Shown in pieces: positions 7,944 through 18,500 of a DNA stretch of 64,000 nt. A program made the translations under genes and the position numbers. Position 1 is the stretch's first letter. Every line of letters begins with the position of its first letter. Origin of the DNA: Desulfarculus sp. (GTDB taxonomy: Bacteria > Desulfobacterota > Desulfarculia > Desulfarculales > Desulfarculaceae); contig JACRDC010000017.1 of the NCBI GenBank assembly GCA_016218705.1, positions 22,292-86,291 on the forward strand, read 5' to 3'. Below the pieces are notes generated by a model, which was not told the origin of the DNA, made no database searches, and was given only the letters and a program-made list of their open reading frames with translations.

Positions 7944-9296
7944 ATGGGACACGGCATTAAAGCACGCCGGGGTTGGCCCTGGCTGGCCCTCTGCCTGGTC
8001 TGGGTGCTGGGGGTGCCCGTACCCTCCTCCGGCCAGGAGCGCCTCAGTCTGCCCCAAGCCGTGCAAATGGCTCTGGAGCGCAACCGGCACCTGGCCAACG
8101 CCCGCCTGGAAACCGAAAAGGCCACCGACCAAACCGCCGCCGCCCGCACCCACTACCTGCCCAAGTTCAACGTGGTGGCCCTGGGCGACCAGCGGGTGTA
8201 TCCCCGCGGCACCAGCCTGGGCGACACCGCCCTGGGCATCTTCCCGCCCTTTGGCCTGCTGCCGGCCCAGAGTTCCGGCGATGCCAACGACCCCTTCCTG
8301 GTGGGGCTGTTCCAGATCAGCCAGCCCCTGAGCCAGCTCCACCGGGCGCGCCAGGGGGTCAAGCTGGCCGAGGCCGCCCAGGAGCTCTCCCAGGCCGAAC
8401 TGCGCCTGGCCCGGCATCAGCTCGTCGCCCAGGTCAAGAAGCTCTACTACGCGCTCAGCCAGGGCCAGGCCACCCTGGAAGCCGCCCGGCAGGCCCTGGT
8501 GCTGCACCAGGAGGTGGCGCGGCTCAGCCAGGACCATTACGCCAAGGGGCTGATGTTGGAGGCCGAGCACCTAGAGGTCAGCGCCCGCCTGGCCAAGGCC
8601 CAGTACCAGATGCAGGCCCAGCAGGCCAACCTGGCCAGCCTCAAGGAGCAGCTCAATCACCTGCTGGGGCGCTCGCCGGACCATGGCTTTGAGCCCGAGC
8701 TGGTGGCCGAGGAGGCGCCGGCCTCCGAAGAGGCTGCCCCCTTGGCCGCCCGCCCGGCCGCCCGCCAACCCGAGACCCAGGCCGCCCGCCAGCGCCTTGA
8801 GGTTGCTCGCCGCGACCTGGGCTACAAGCAGGCCGAGCGCCTGCCCGAGCTGAGCCTGGTGGGTAGCCACGTCACCCAGAAGAACCTGCCCGGCCTGCCG
8901 GAGAACGTGTCATCGGTGGGCCTGATGCTCACATGGGAGCCCTTTGACTGGGGCCGCGACGCCCGAGAGGCCGCGGCCAAGGCCCGCGCCGTGCGCCAGG
9001 CCGAGAACCAGCTCGAGGAGACCCAGCGTCAGGCCGAGCTGGATGTTCGTCAGGAGGCCCGCCGGGTGGGGCTGGCCCGGCGCATGTTGGGGGCCTCGCG
9101 CCTGGCCGTGGAGGCCGCCCAGGAAAAGACCCGCGTGGTTCTCAACCGCTTCGGCCTGCAAGCGGCCCTGGTCAAGGACCTCACCGAGGCCCAGGCCGTG
9201 TTGGCCGAGGCCCAGCGCGACCACGCCCAGGCCCTGGCGGCCTACTGGTCGGCCCGGGCCGACCTGGAAAAGGCCCGGGGGGAAGACGGCCCATGA
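7944..9296 (+). CDS. TolC-family outer-membrane efflux protein
   Basis: 450 aa. A Sec signal peptide (GIKARRGW, then a Leu/Val core ending near SSGQ) leads into LSLPQAVQMALERNRHL, the start of the first OEP repeat. Long Gln/Ala/Glu-rich helices and the second repeat (GYKQAERLPELSLVGS, LTWEPFDWGRDAREAAAKA) follow. It forms the outer-membrane channel of the tripartite pump encoded with the next two genes; its stop overlaps the adaptor start by 4 nt. A near-leaderless promoter at 7907 is possible. Confidence 0.9.
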   Translation: MGHGIKARRGWPWLALCLVWVLGVPVPSSGQERLSLPQAVQMALERNRHLANARLETEKATDQTAAARTHYLPKFNVVALGDQRVYPRGTSLGDTALGIFPPFGLLPAQSSGDANDPFLVGLFQISQPLSQLHRARQGVKLAEAAQELSQAELRLARHQLVAQVKKLYYALSQGQATLEAARQALVLHQEVARLSQDHYAKGLMLEAEHLEVSARLAKAQYQMQAQQANLASLKEQLNHLLGRSPDHGFEPELVAEEAPASEEAAPLAARPAARQPETQAARQRLEVARRDLGYKQAERLPELSLVGSHVTQKNLPGLPENVSSVGLMLTWEPFDWGRDAREAAAKARAVRQAENQLEETQRQAELDVRQEARRVGLARRMLGASRLAVEAAQEKTRVVLNRFGLQAALVKDLTEAQAVLAEAQRDHAQALAAYWSARADLEKARGEDGP

Positions 9297-10414
9297 ACAG
9301 GAAACACCTGCCCGCGGCACTCTTGGCGCTGGTCCTGCTGGCCGCGACGGCCTGCGGCGAAAAACCCAAGGCCGACAAGCCGCCCACCCCGGTGACCGTG
9401 CAGGCGGTGTTAGCCACGGCCATGCCTGGCGGCCCGCGCTTCGCCGCCGACATCCGGCCCCGGCTGGAGGTGCCCCTGGCCTTCAAAGTGGGCGGCTACG
9501 TCAGCCATATCATGCAGATGGAAGGCCCGGGTGGTCCGCGCCCCCTGCAGGAGGGCGACCGGGTAGCCGCCGGCGCGGTTCTGGCCCAGCTAAAAGAGGA
9601 AGACTACGCGGTAAAAATCAGCCAGGCCCGCGCCCAACTGGCCGAGGCCCAGGCCGCCCAGGAAGAGGCCGCCCTGTCATATGACCGGGCCTCCAAGCTG
9701 CTGGCCAGCAAGAGCCTCACCCGGCTCGATTACGAGGCGGCCAAGGCCCGCCACGAGGCCGCCCAGGCCCGCGCCAACCTGGCCCGCGCCCAACTGCGCG
9801 AGGCCGAGTTGGCCCTGGCCGAGACCCGGCTCAAGAGCCCCGCCGGCCTGCTGGTGCTCAAGCGCGGGGTGGAGGCGGGCTCCCTGGTGGCCCCGGGCAC
9901 CCTGGGATTTTTGCTGGCGGACGTGTCGGCCTACAAGGCCGTCTTCGGGGTGCCCGAGGGCCTGTTGGCCCAGGTGCGGCCCGGCGCCATGCTTGAGGTG
10001 ACCAGCGAGGCCTTGCCAGGGGTAGCCTGGCCTGGACGCGTGAGCCAAATCTCGCCCGCCGCCGACCCCAAGAGCCGGGTCTACGAGGTGGAGCTGACCC
10101 TGGCCGCCACTGACCCCCGCCTGCGCCTGGGCATGATAACCTCCCTGCGCCTGCCCGGCCAGGCCGCGCCGGCCCCGGCACTGGCCGTGCCCCTGGCCTC
10201 CATCGTGCGGCCGCCCCAGGACCCCCAGGGCTTTGCCGTCTTCGTGGCCGAGGGCTCCGGAGAGCTGCGCCAGGCCCGCCTGCAGGTGGTGGAGTTGGGC
10301 GCCACCCAGGGCAATGCCATCGGCATCGCCTCCGGGCTGACCCCCGGCCAAGAGGTGGTGGTCAAGGGCGCCTCCCAACTGCGCGATGGCCAGGCCATTC
10401 GCGTGGTGCGCTAG
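9293..10414 (+). CDS. RND efflux periplasmic adaptor (lipoprotein)
   Basis: 373 aa. MNRKHLPAALLALVLLAATAC is a signal peptide with the lipobox LAATAC, so the protein should be a lipidated membrane-fusion protein. The barrel-sandwich half begins at LEVPLAFKVGGYVSHI, followed by a helical hairpin (AQLAEAQAAQEEAALSYDRA), a second lipoyl half (LKSPAGLLVLKRGVEAGSLV) and a beta-barrel (VFGVPEGLLAQVRPGAML). It links the RND pump to the TolC-like channel. It overlaps the channel gene by 4 nt and is 13 nt from the pump gene. Confidence 0.9.
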   Translation: MNRKHLPAALLALVLLAATACGEKPKADKPPTPVTVQAVLATAMPGGPRFAADIRPRLEVPLAFKVGGYVSHIMQMEGPGGPRPLQEGDRVAAGAVLAQLKEEDYAVKISQARAQLAEAQAAQEEAALSYDRASKLLASKSLTRLDYEAAKARHEAAQARANLARAQLREAELALAETRLKSPAGLLVLKRGVEAGSLVAPGTLGFLLADVSAYKAVFGVPEGLLAQVRPGAMLEVTSEALPGVAWPGRVSQISPAADPKSRVYEVELTLAATDPRLRLGMITSLRLPGQAAPAPALAVPLASIVRPPQDPQGFAVFVAEGSGELRQARLQVVELGATQGNAIGIASGLTPGQEVVVKGASQLRDGQAIRVVR

Positions 10415-10427
10415 CGCGGGCGCGGCC

Positions 10428-13400
10428 ATGTCCCACCACCCCAACCAGGCTTCCCCGGAGCGCCAACGCAACTCCTCCCGCTTCTTCACCGAGAACCGCC
10501 ACGTGGCCTGGGTGGCCCTGGTCTTCACCCTGCTGTGGGGCCTGTACGGCTACCTGGGCATGCCCAAGAGCAAGGACCCCCACGTGCCGGAGCGGGTAGC
10601 CGCGGTGGTCACGCCCTGGCCCGGGGCCAGCGCCGAGAAGGTGGAGCTTTTGGTGGCGCGGCGTCTGGAAGAGAAGATCGCCGAGAACTCCAAGGTGCGC
10701 AAGATTGACTCCCTGTGCCGGGGTGGGGTGAGCGTCATCCAGATCGAGCTGGACGAGGCCGCCCGCGACCCCGGCAAGGAATTCGACGACATCAAGCTCA
10801 AGCTGGACGCCGTCAGGGACCTGCCCCAAGGCGCGGGTCCCATGGAGTTCATGAAGGACTTCGGCGACACCGCCGCCCTAATGCTCACCGTGGCCAGCCC
10901 GCCGGCTGGCGAGGTGGACGTGGCCATCCGCGCCCGCGAGGTGCGCCAGGCCATCGAGACCGCCCGCGCTGGCGCCGGCCCAGGCCCCCGCCTGAGCGGC
11001 GTGGTCTGCCTGCCCCGCGAGCTCAATCCCGGCTATTTGGAGCGCCAAGTTGATCTAGTGGCCCGGCACCTGGCCGACACGGGCGCGGCCCGCGACATCC
11101 GTCCCCTGGCGGGGCCGGCCTTTTGGGGGCTGGACCTGGCCACCAGCCTGAGCCCGGAGGAGCTTCTGGCCCGGGTGGATGCCTTCCTGCGCGAGCGCCT
11201 GCGCGTCTCGGAGTTGCACCCCGACGTTTGGGACATCGCCCTCATCGGCGACCCGGCCCAGACCGAAGAACGCCTGCGCCTGGTCGCCGGTGACAAATAC
11301 ACCTACCGCCAACTGGACGACTACAGCGACCTCATCAAGCGCAGCCTGCAGGGCGTGCCCCAGGTGGCCAAGGTCTCGCGCTCGGGCGTCCTGGCCGAGC
11401 GGGTGTATCTGGAGTACTCCCAGGAGCGCCTGGCCGCCTACGGCGCGCAGTTCAGCCAGATTGACCAGGCCCTGAACGCCCGCAACATCACCCTGCCCGG
11501 CGGCATGTTGGAGGTGGCTGGCCGGGGCCTGGCCGTGGACCCCAGCGGCGAGTTCAAGAGCGAGGCTGATATCGGCGAGGTACCCATGGCCGCTTCGCCC
11601 AGCGGCGCGCCGGTGTACCTGCGCGACGTGGTGGAGATCGTGCGTGGCTACGAAGGCCCGCCCAGCTTCCTTAACTTCTTTGGCCAGCGGGATTCCAGCG
11701 GCCAATGGCGGCGGCACAGGGCCGTCACCCTGGCCGTGAGCATGCGCCCCGGCGAGCAGATCAGCACCCTGGGCCGCGAGGTGGACCGCTGCCTGGAGGG
11801 CCTCAAGGACCGCCTGCCCCACGATCTCATAATCGCGCGCACCTCCGACCAGCCCTTGCAGGTCAAGGAGAGCGTTGACCTGTTCATGAACAGCCTCTAC
11901 GAGGCCATCGTGCTGGTGGTGCTGGTGGCCCTGGTGGGCTTTTGGGAGTGGCGCTCGGCCCTGCTCATGGCCCTGTCCATACCCGTCACCCTGGCCATGA
12001 CGTTTGGCATGATGCACCTCTTGGGCATTGACCTGCAGCAGGTTTCCATCGCCTCGCTCATCATCGCCCTGGGGCTGTTGGTGGACGACCCGGTGGTGGC
12101 CGGCGACGCCATCAAACGCGAGCTGGACCAGGGCCAGCCGCGACTCACCGCCGCCTGGCTGGGACCCACCAAGCTGGCCACGGCCATCCTCTACGCCACC
12201 ATCACCAACATCGTGGCCTACCTGCCCTTGCTCATCCTGAGCGGCGATCTGGGCCGCTTCATCTACAGCCTGCCGGTGGTGCTCACCTGCTCCCTGGTGG
12301 CCAGCCGCGTGGTCTCCATGACCTTCGTGCCCTTATTGGCCTATTATCTGCTGCGCCCCAGCCGCCAGCGCCCAGACCAGGCCGGCCCCCGCCGGGGCTT
12401 TCCCGCCCTCTACGCCCGGGTGGTGTGCTGGTCGCTCAGGCACCGCTGGGCGGTGGTGGGCATCGCCCTGGTCAGCCTGGGCGGCGGCTGGTTCATCATG
12501 CAGGGTGTCAAGAGCCAGTTCTTCCCCAACGACCTGTCCTATCTCTCCTATGTGGAGGTCTGGCTGCCCGAGGACGCCACCCTGGCGGCCACCCACGAGG
12601 CGGCCCAGGAGGCCGAGCGCATCATCGCCGACGAAGCCCAGGCCTGGGGCCGCGAGCACTCCGGCCCCGATGGCCGGCCCAGCCGGGCGCTGGCCTCGCT
12701 GACCACCTTTCTGGGCGGCGGCGGGCCACGCTTCTGGTTCTCCATAAGCAGCGAGCAACAGCAGCCCAACTACGCCCAGATCGTGGTGCAGCTCGATGAC
12801 AAGCACCACACCGAGGCCTTTCTGGCCCGCATCCAGCGCAGGCTATCGGCCGAGGTGCCCGGCGCCCTGATTGACGCCCGACGCCTGGAGACCGGCACCC
12901 CCGTGGGACTGCCGGTGGCGGTACGCATCAGCGGCGAGGACATGGGCCAACTGCGCTCCCTGGCGGCCCAGGCCAAGGAGATATTCTGGCGCCAGCCCCT
13001 GGCCGAGCGGGTGCGCGACGACTGGGGCGAGGAGGCCTTCAAGGTCAAGCTGGCCATTGACCCCGAGAAGGCCAACCTGGCCGGAGTGACCAACCTGGAT
13101 GTGGCCCTGTCCTCTGCCGCCGCCTTGAGCGGCCTGCCCATTGACAACCTGCGCGACGGTGACAAGCTCATCCCCATCGTCGTCCGCCTGCGCCAGGAGG
13201 AACGCGCACAGCTCAGTGGCCTGGGCGATTTGCTGGTGCACGCCCAGGCCGGCCCCCAGAAGGTGCGGCTCAATCAGATCGCCAGCATCCATCAGCAGGC
13301 CGAGACCGAGAAGATAAAACGCCGCAACCAGTTCCGCACCATCACCGTGTCCTGCTTCCCCGTGGAGGGCGCCCTGCCCTCCCAAGTGCTGGAGGCGGCC

Positions 13401-14024
13401 ATGCCCGCCCTGGAGCGCCTGCGGACCAGCCTGCCTCCCGGCTACCGCCTGGAGCTGGGCGGCGAGAAGGAGGAACAGGACAAGGGTTTTGGCGAGATGG
13501 CCGTGGTGATGCTGGTGTCGGTGGCCGGCATCTTCCTGGCCCTGGTGGCGCAGTTCAAGAACGCCGTCAAGCCGCTCTTGGTCTTCGCGGCCATCCCCTT
13601 CGGCCTGGTGGGGGCCTGGGCCGGCCTGGCGGTAATGGACCAGCCCTTCGGCTTCATGGCCTTCCTGGGCGTGGCCAGCCTTATCGGAGTCATTGTCAGC
13701 CACATCATCGTGCTCTTTGATTTCATCGAGGAGCGCCGCGAGGAGGGCGCGCCCCTGGAGCAGGCGCTGACCGAGGCCGGCATCGTGCGCCTGCGGCCGG
13801 TGATGGTCACCGTGGGGGCCACGGTGCTGGGCCTGTTCCCCCTGGCCATCAACGGCGGCCCCCTGTGGGAGCCCCTGTGCTACACCCAGATCGGCGGCCT
13901 GACCCTGGCCACCCTGGTGACCCTGATCCTGGTGCCGGTGCTCTACACCATCTTTGTGCGCGACCTCAAGATCATCGCCTGGGACAGCGCCCCCCAGCCG
14001 GGCCTGCCGGACCGCAACCCCTAG
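10428..14024 (+). CDS. HAE-type RND multidrug efflux pump (AcrB/MdtB-like)
   Basis: 1198 aa. The ATG at 10428 gives a typical N-terminus (FFTENRHVAWVALVFTLLWG, helix TM1); an earlier ATG at 10386 overlaps the adaptor and is rejected. TM4 carries the proton-relay pair D553-D554 in LLVDDPVV. The two-fold repeat is clear: a second TM1-like helix near HRWAVVGIALVSLGGGWFI and the C-terminal helix bundle AFLGVASLIGVIVSHIIVLF. It is about 150 residues longer than AcrB. Drug or lipid specificity cannot be read from sequence. It is co-transcribed with the adaptor and channel and drives proton/substrate antiport. Confidence 0.92.
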   Translation: MSHHPNQASPERQRNSSRFFTENRHVAWVALVFTLLWGLYGYLGMPKSKDPHVPERVAAVVTPWPGASAEKVELLVARRLEEKIAENSKVRKIDSLCRGGVSVIQIELDEAARDPGKEFDDIKLKLDAVRDLPQGAGPMEFMKDFGDTAALMLTVASPPAGEVDVAIRAREVRQAIETARAGAGPGPRLSGVVCLPRELNPGYLERQVDLVARHLADTGAARDIRPLAGPAFWGLDLATSLSPEELLARVDAFLRERLRVSELHPDVWDIALIGDPAQTEERLRLVAGDKYTYRQLDDYSDLIKRSLQGVPQVAKVSRSGVLAERVYLEYSQERLAAYGAQFSQIDQALNARNITLPGGMLEVAGRGLAVDPSGEFKSEADIGEVPMAASPSGAPVYLRDVVEIVRGYEGPPSFLNFFGQRDSSGQWRRHRAVTLAVSMRPGEQISTLGREVDRCLEGLKDRLPHDLIIARTSDQPLQVKESVDLFMNSLYEAIVLVVLVALVGFWEWRSALLMALSIPVTLAMTFGMMHLLGIDLQQVSIASLIIALGLLVDDPVVAGDAIKRELDQGQPRLTAAWLGPTKLATAILYATITNIVAYLPLLILSGDLGRFIYSLPVVLTCSLVASRVVSMTFVPLLAYYLLRPSRQRPDQAGPRRGFPALYARVVCWSLRHRWAVVGIALVSLGGGWFIMQGVKSQFFPNDLSYLSYVEVWLPEDATLAATHEAAQEAERIIADEAQAWGREHSGPDGRPSRALASLTTFLGGGGPRFWFSISSEQQQPNYAQIVVQLDDKHHTEAFLARIQRRLSAEVPGALIDARRLETGTPVGLPVAVRISGEDMGQLRSLAAQAKEIFWRQPLAERVRDDWGEEAFKVKLAIDPEKANLAGVTNLDVALSSAAALSGLPIDNLRDGDKLIPIVVRLRQEERAQLSGLGDLLVHAQAGPQKVRLNQIASIHQQAETEKIKRRNQFRTITVSCFPVEGALPSQVLEAAMPALERLRTSLPPGYRLELGGEKEEQDKGFGEMAVVMLVSVAGIFLALVAQFKNAVKPLLVFAAIPFGLVGAWAGLAVMDQPFGFMAFLGVASLIGVIVSHIIVLFDFIEERREEGAPLEQALTEAGIVRLRPVMVTVGATVLGLFPLAINGGPLWEPLCYTQIGGLTLATLVTLILVPVLYTIFVRDLKIIAWDSAPQPGLPDRNP

Positions 14025-14040
14025 ACCCCGGGAGGCGCCC

Positions 14041-14694
14041 ATGACCGCCAAGGCATGCCGACTTACACTGGTTATAATGGCCATGGGCCTTGGCGCGGCC
14101 TGGCTGCTGGCCGGCTGCGCCGCGCCCCAGGTGCGCCCCTCGGGCTTTTTGGCCCACCACCCCGAGCTCAAGGCCGTGCCCGGCCTGGAAAGCATATCCT
14201 ACTGGGAGAAGCCGGGGGTGAAGTGGGAGCGCTACCGCCGCCTGCTGCTGGAGCCCGTGAGGGTGCGCCTGGACGAGAGGCAATCCACCCGCGAGATGAG
14301 CGCCGAGGAGACGGCCCGCCTGGCCGAGGCCCTGCGCCAGGCGGTCATCAAGGCCACCACCGACCGCTTTCCCCAGGCCTCGGCCCCCGGCCCGGACGTG
14401 CTAGTGGTGCGGGCCGCGCTCACCCACCTCAAGCCGGTGAACCCGGCGCTCAACATCGCCACCACCGCCGTGGTCTTCATGCCCGTGGACGTGGGCCAGG
14501 CGGCGGTGGAGGCCCAGTTCCTGGATGCCCAGAGCGGCGAGGTGCTGGCCGAGGCGGCGGCCAGCCGTTCGGGCAGCCCCGTGGAGCTGACAACCCTGTG
14601 GACGCGCTGGAGCCAGGTAGAGGCCTGCTTCGCGGTCTGGGCCGACATGCTGCGCCAGGCCATGGAGGAGCCGCCACCGCCCGCCAAGCGCTGA
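14041..14694 (+). CDS. DUF3313-like lipoprotein
   Basis: 217 aa. The ATG at 14041 follows GGGAGG at good spacing. MTAKACRLTLVIMAMGLGAA and then WLLAGC form a lipoprotein signal (lipobox LAGC). The mature part (SYWEKPGVKWERYRRLLLEP, VLVVRAALTHLKPVNPALN, VEAQFLDAQSGEVLAEAA) resembles the DUF3313 lipoproteins often found next to RND pumps. Function is unknown; it may assist the channel or outer membrane. It is 16 nt downstream of the pump gene and probably the last gene of that operon. Confidence 0.6.
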   Translation: MTAKACRLTLVIMAMGLGAAWLLAGCAAPQVRPSGFLAHHPELKAVPGLESISYWEKPGVKWERYRRLLLEPVRVRLDERQSTREMSAEETARLAEALRQAVIKATTDRFPQASAPGPDVLVVRAALTHLKPVNPALNIATTAVVFMPVDVGQAAVEAQFLDAQSGEVLAEAAASRSGSPVELTTLWTRWSQVEACFAVWADMLRQAMEEPPPPAKR

Positions 14695-14696
14695 TT

Positions 14697-14724
14697 TTGC
14701 CGGCTGACAGCCGCGCGGTATAGT
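14697..14724 (+). promoter_or_regulatory. Candidate sigma70 promoter for the 14767 gene
   Basis: TTGCCG, 16-bp spacer, TATAGT, in the 72-bp gap after the lipoprotein. The gene at 14767 may therefore be expressed separately from the RND operon. Confidence 0.45.
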
Positions 14725-14766
14725 ATCAGCCGCTGATGCATCCATAATCTTCACCGCGAGGCGATC

Positions 14767-15576
14767 ATGCGGCGCACGATCATGCTGGCGGCCCTTTGTC
14801 TAATTGCCTTTTCCGCGACCACTGCCCCGGCCCAGGATGACCAAGCCGCGGCCCAAATGACGGTCCTGCGCGAGCAGGTGCAGGCCAGGCTGGATCACCT
14901 GGACCGCGGTGTGGCCCGCGCCGCCCAGGGCCTGGCCCAAGCCGGCCTTACCGGACCGGCGGCCCGCCAGGTGCTGCATGAGTTGCTGCTGGCCTGCCCG
15001 GAGGCCATTGACGTGGCCGCCGTGGACTCGGCTGGCCGCATGGTCACCATGGAGCCGGCGGCCTATCGTCACCTGGAGGGCACCGACATCAGCCGCCAGG
15101 AGCACATGGCGCGCCTGCTGGCCACCCGGGGCCCGGTGATGAGCCAGGTCTTCCGCACCGTGGAGAAGGTGGACGCCGTGGACCTGGAGCAGCCCGTGCT
15201 GGGTCCGGAGGGCAGGATGGTGGGCTCGGTCAGCCTGCTTTATAGACCCGACGCCCTCTTGGCCGAGGTGATAAAAGGTTTGGCCGCCGGCCAGGGCCAG
15301 GCCCCGGAGGTCTGGGCCATGGACCTTGAGGGCCGCATCATCTACGACCAGGACCCCCAGGAAGTGGACCGCAACCTGTTCAGCGACCCTCTTTACCAGG
15401 ACTACCCCGAGCTCGTGGCCTTGGGCCGCCGCATCCAGGCCCAGGGCGCCGGCCAGGGGGGCTACAGCTTCCTGGCCCAGGGCAGCGACAAGGCGGTGAA
15501 CAAGCAGTGCCTTTGGGACAGCATAGGCCTGCACGGCACCTGGTGGCGCCTGGTGCTGACACGGGTGGTCAGGTAG
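14767..15576 (+). CDS. Periplasmic Cache/PDC sensor-like protein without a signalling domain
   Basis: 269 aa. A Sec signal peptide (residues 1-22, ending APAQ) precedes a helix (VQARLDHLDRGVARAAQGLA) and a double-PDC pattern: AIDVAAVDSAGRMVTMEPAAY, then TDISRQEHMARLL and later VWAMDLEGRIIYDQDPQEVD. These are features of dCache ligand-binding domains of chemoreceptors and histidine kinases. No transmembrane output helix, HAMP or kinase follows; the protein ends with TWWRLVLTRVVR. It may be a free periplasmic sensor or binding protein for another membrane protein. It is convergent with cusA (21-nt gap). Confidence 0.6.
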   Translation: MRRTIMLAALCLIAFSATTAPAQDDQAAAQMTVLREQVQARLDHLDRGVARAAQGLAQAGLTGPAARQVLHELLLACPEAIDVAAVDSAGRMVTMEPAAYRHLEGTDISRQEHMARLLATRGPVMSQVFRTVEKVDAVDLEQPVLGPEGRMVGSVSLLYRPDALLAEVIKGLAAGQGQAPEVWAMDLEGRIIYDQDPQEVDRNLFSDPLYQDYPELVALGRRIQAQGAGQGGYSFLAQGSDKAVNKQCLWDSIGLHGTWWRLVLTRVVR

Positions 15577-15597
15577 GGACCGGCCTCGCCTTAAGCC

Positions 15598-18500
15598 TCA
15601 GCCCTGGTCGCCGGCCCGCGCCGCCTGGAGGGTCCCGCGCCGCAGCGCCCGCCGCTTCATCAGGGCGAAGATCAGCGGCGTGATGATGAGCACGTGGATG
15701 GTGGAGGCCACCATGCCGCCGATGATGGGCGCGGCGATGGGCTTCATCACGTCGGAGCCCACCCCGGCCGACCACATGATGGGCAAGAGGCTGGCCAGCA
15801 CCACGCTCACTGTCATCAGCTTGGGCCGAAGCCGCAGCACCGCGCCGTCCATGGTGGCCTGGTCCACGTCCCCCACGGTCAGCGGCCCGCGCGCCCGCCG
15901 CTGGTCCAAGGCCTCGTGTAGATAGATGACCATCACCACGCCGGTCTGCACCGCCACGCCGTAGAGGGCGATATAGCCCACCCACACCGCCACGCTGAAG
16001 TTGTAGCCCAGGAGCTTCTGCAGGATCACCCCGCCGGCCATGGCGTAGACCACCGAGATCATCACGATGGCCGCCTCGGTGGCCGATCGCAGGGTGAGGT
16101 AGAGCAGCACGAAGATGATGAAGAAGACCAGCGGCAGTAGGAACTTCATCTTCTCCTCGGCCCGCAGCTTGAACTCGTACTGGCCGCTGAAGGCCAGGGT
16201 GTAGCCCTGGGGCAGCTTAAGCTGTTGGGCCACCTCCCGCTTGGCCTCATTCACGTAGCCGCCGATGTCGCGGCCACTGACGTCCACGTAGACATAGCCG
16301 GTCAACAGGCCGTTCTCGTCGCGGATCATGGCCGGCCCGGTCGTCAGGCTGATGTCGGCCACCTGGCCCAGGGGCACCATGGCCCCGCCACCGGGGCTGG
16401 TTGCCCCGCCGCCGGCCATGCCCCCACCCACGCCGGACGCTCCGGCGGCGCTGGCGCCCTCCGCGGGAATGGGCACCAGGATGCGCGCCAGCTTTTGGGG
16501 ATCGTCGCGCAGCTCGCGCAGCACGCGCAGGTTGACGGTGTAGCGCTCGCGCCCTTCCACGGTGCGGGTGATGACCATGCCGCCCAGGGCGGTCTGGATG
16601 ACGTCCTGCACGTCGCCCACGGTCAGCCCGTAGCGGGCCAGATCGGTGCGCCGGGCCGCGATGTCCACGAAATAGCCGCCGGCGGCCCGCTCGGCGTACA
16701 CCGAGCGCGTGCCCGGGATGTCCTTGAGGATCATCTCCAGGTGCCCACCCAGCTCCTCTATGACCTTGAGGTCGGCGCCGGCCACCTTGATGCCCACGGG
16801 CGTGCGGATGCCGGTGGAGAGCATGTCTATGCGCGCCCGGATGGGCATGGTCCAGGCGTTTTGCACCCCAGGCATTTGCAGGCGCTGGTCCAGGTCGGCG
16901 ATGAGTTCCTCGTAGGTCAGACGGCGCTGGGCGCCCAAGAGCCAGCGCGCCGGGGGCCGCAGAAAGGCGGGCAGCCAGGCGAGGTCGCGCTCCACCTGGC
17001 GCCACTGCTCGCGCGGCTTGAGTTGGATCACCGTCTCCATCATGCTAAACGGCGAGGGGTCGGTGCTGGTCTCGGCGCGGCCCGCCTTGCCGAAGACCCT
17101 ATTCACCTCGGGCACCTCCTTGAGCACCCGATCCTGGATGGCCAAGAGCCGGCCAGCCTCGGCGGCCGAGAGCCCGGGGTTGGTCACGGGCATGTACAAG
17201 ACATCGCCCTCGTAAAGCGCGGGCATGAATTCGCTGCCCATGGGCGACACCCACAGCCATAGGGCCGTGGCCGGTATCACCGCCAGGTTGACCAGCAGGG
17301 TGGCCCAGGGAAAGCGCAGGGCCAGGCGCAGCACCGGCTCGTATAGCCGGATAAAAAATCGCGACACCGGGTTCTGGCTCTCGGGCTTGAGGCCCTTGCC
17401 CTTGATGAACATGGTCATCAAGACAGGCACCAGGGTCACGGCCAGCAGGGAGGCCCCGGCCATGGCGAAGGTCTTGGTGAAGGCCAGGGGCCGGAACATG
17501 CGCCCCTCCTGGGCCTCGAGCATAAACACGGGCACGAAGGAGACGATGATGATGACCAGGGAGAAGAACAAGGCACGGCCCACCTGCTGGGCCGCCGCCA
17601 CCACCGTGCCGGCCGAGTCGGCCTGCTCGGCGGCGCCGCCCTCGGCCAGGCGGCGGTGGGCATTCTCCACCATGACTATGGCCGCGTCCACCAGCACGCC
17701 GATGGCCAGGGCGATGCCGCCCAGGCTCATGATGTTGGAGCTGACGCGCAAGTGGTACATGGGGATGAAGGAGAGGACCACGGCGATGGGCAAGGCCAGG
17801 ATGGGCACCAGGGCCGAGCGGAAGTGCAGCAGGAAGACCACGATCACCAGGCTGACCACGATCATCTCTTCGATGAGGGTGCGTTGGAGGTTTTCGATGG
17901 ATAGCCGTATAAGCTCGGAGCGGTCGTAAGTGGGCACGATCTTGACCCCAGGGGGCAGGCCCGGCTCGATCTCCTTGAGCTTCTGCTTGACCCGCTCGAT
18001 CACCTCCAGCGCGTTCTCGCCGTGGCGCATGACCACGATGCCGCCCACCACCTCGCCCTGGCCGTCCATCTCCACCAGGCCCCGGCGTATCTCCGGCCCC
18101 AGGACCACCTGGGCCACGTCGCCCAACAGCAGGGGCGCCCCCCGCTGGCCACTGGCCACCACGATGCCCTTGATGTCGTCCAGGTCCTTGAGGTAGCCCC
18201 GGCCGCGCACCATGTACTCGCGGCCGCCCAACTCCAGCAGGCGGCCCTCCACGTCCTGGTTGGAGCGCCGGATGCGCTCGGCCAGCCCGCCCATGGTCAG
18301 TCCGTGGGCCGCCAGGCGGTTGGGGTCCACCTGCACCTGGTACTGCTTGACGAAGCCGCCCACCGAGGCCACCTCGGCCACGCCGCCGACGCTGCTCAAG
18401 GCGTAGCGCAAAAACCAGTCTTGCAGGGTGCGCAGGCTGGCCAGGTCGTGGGAGCCGTCGGGGCTGGTCAGGGCGTATTGATAGACCCAGCCCACGCCGG

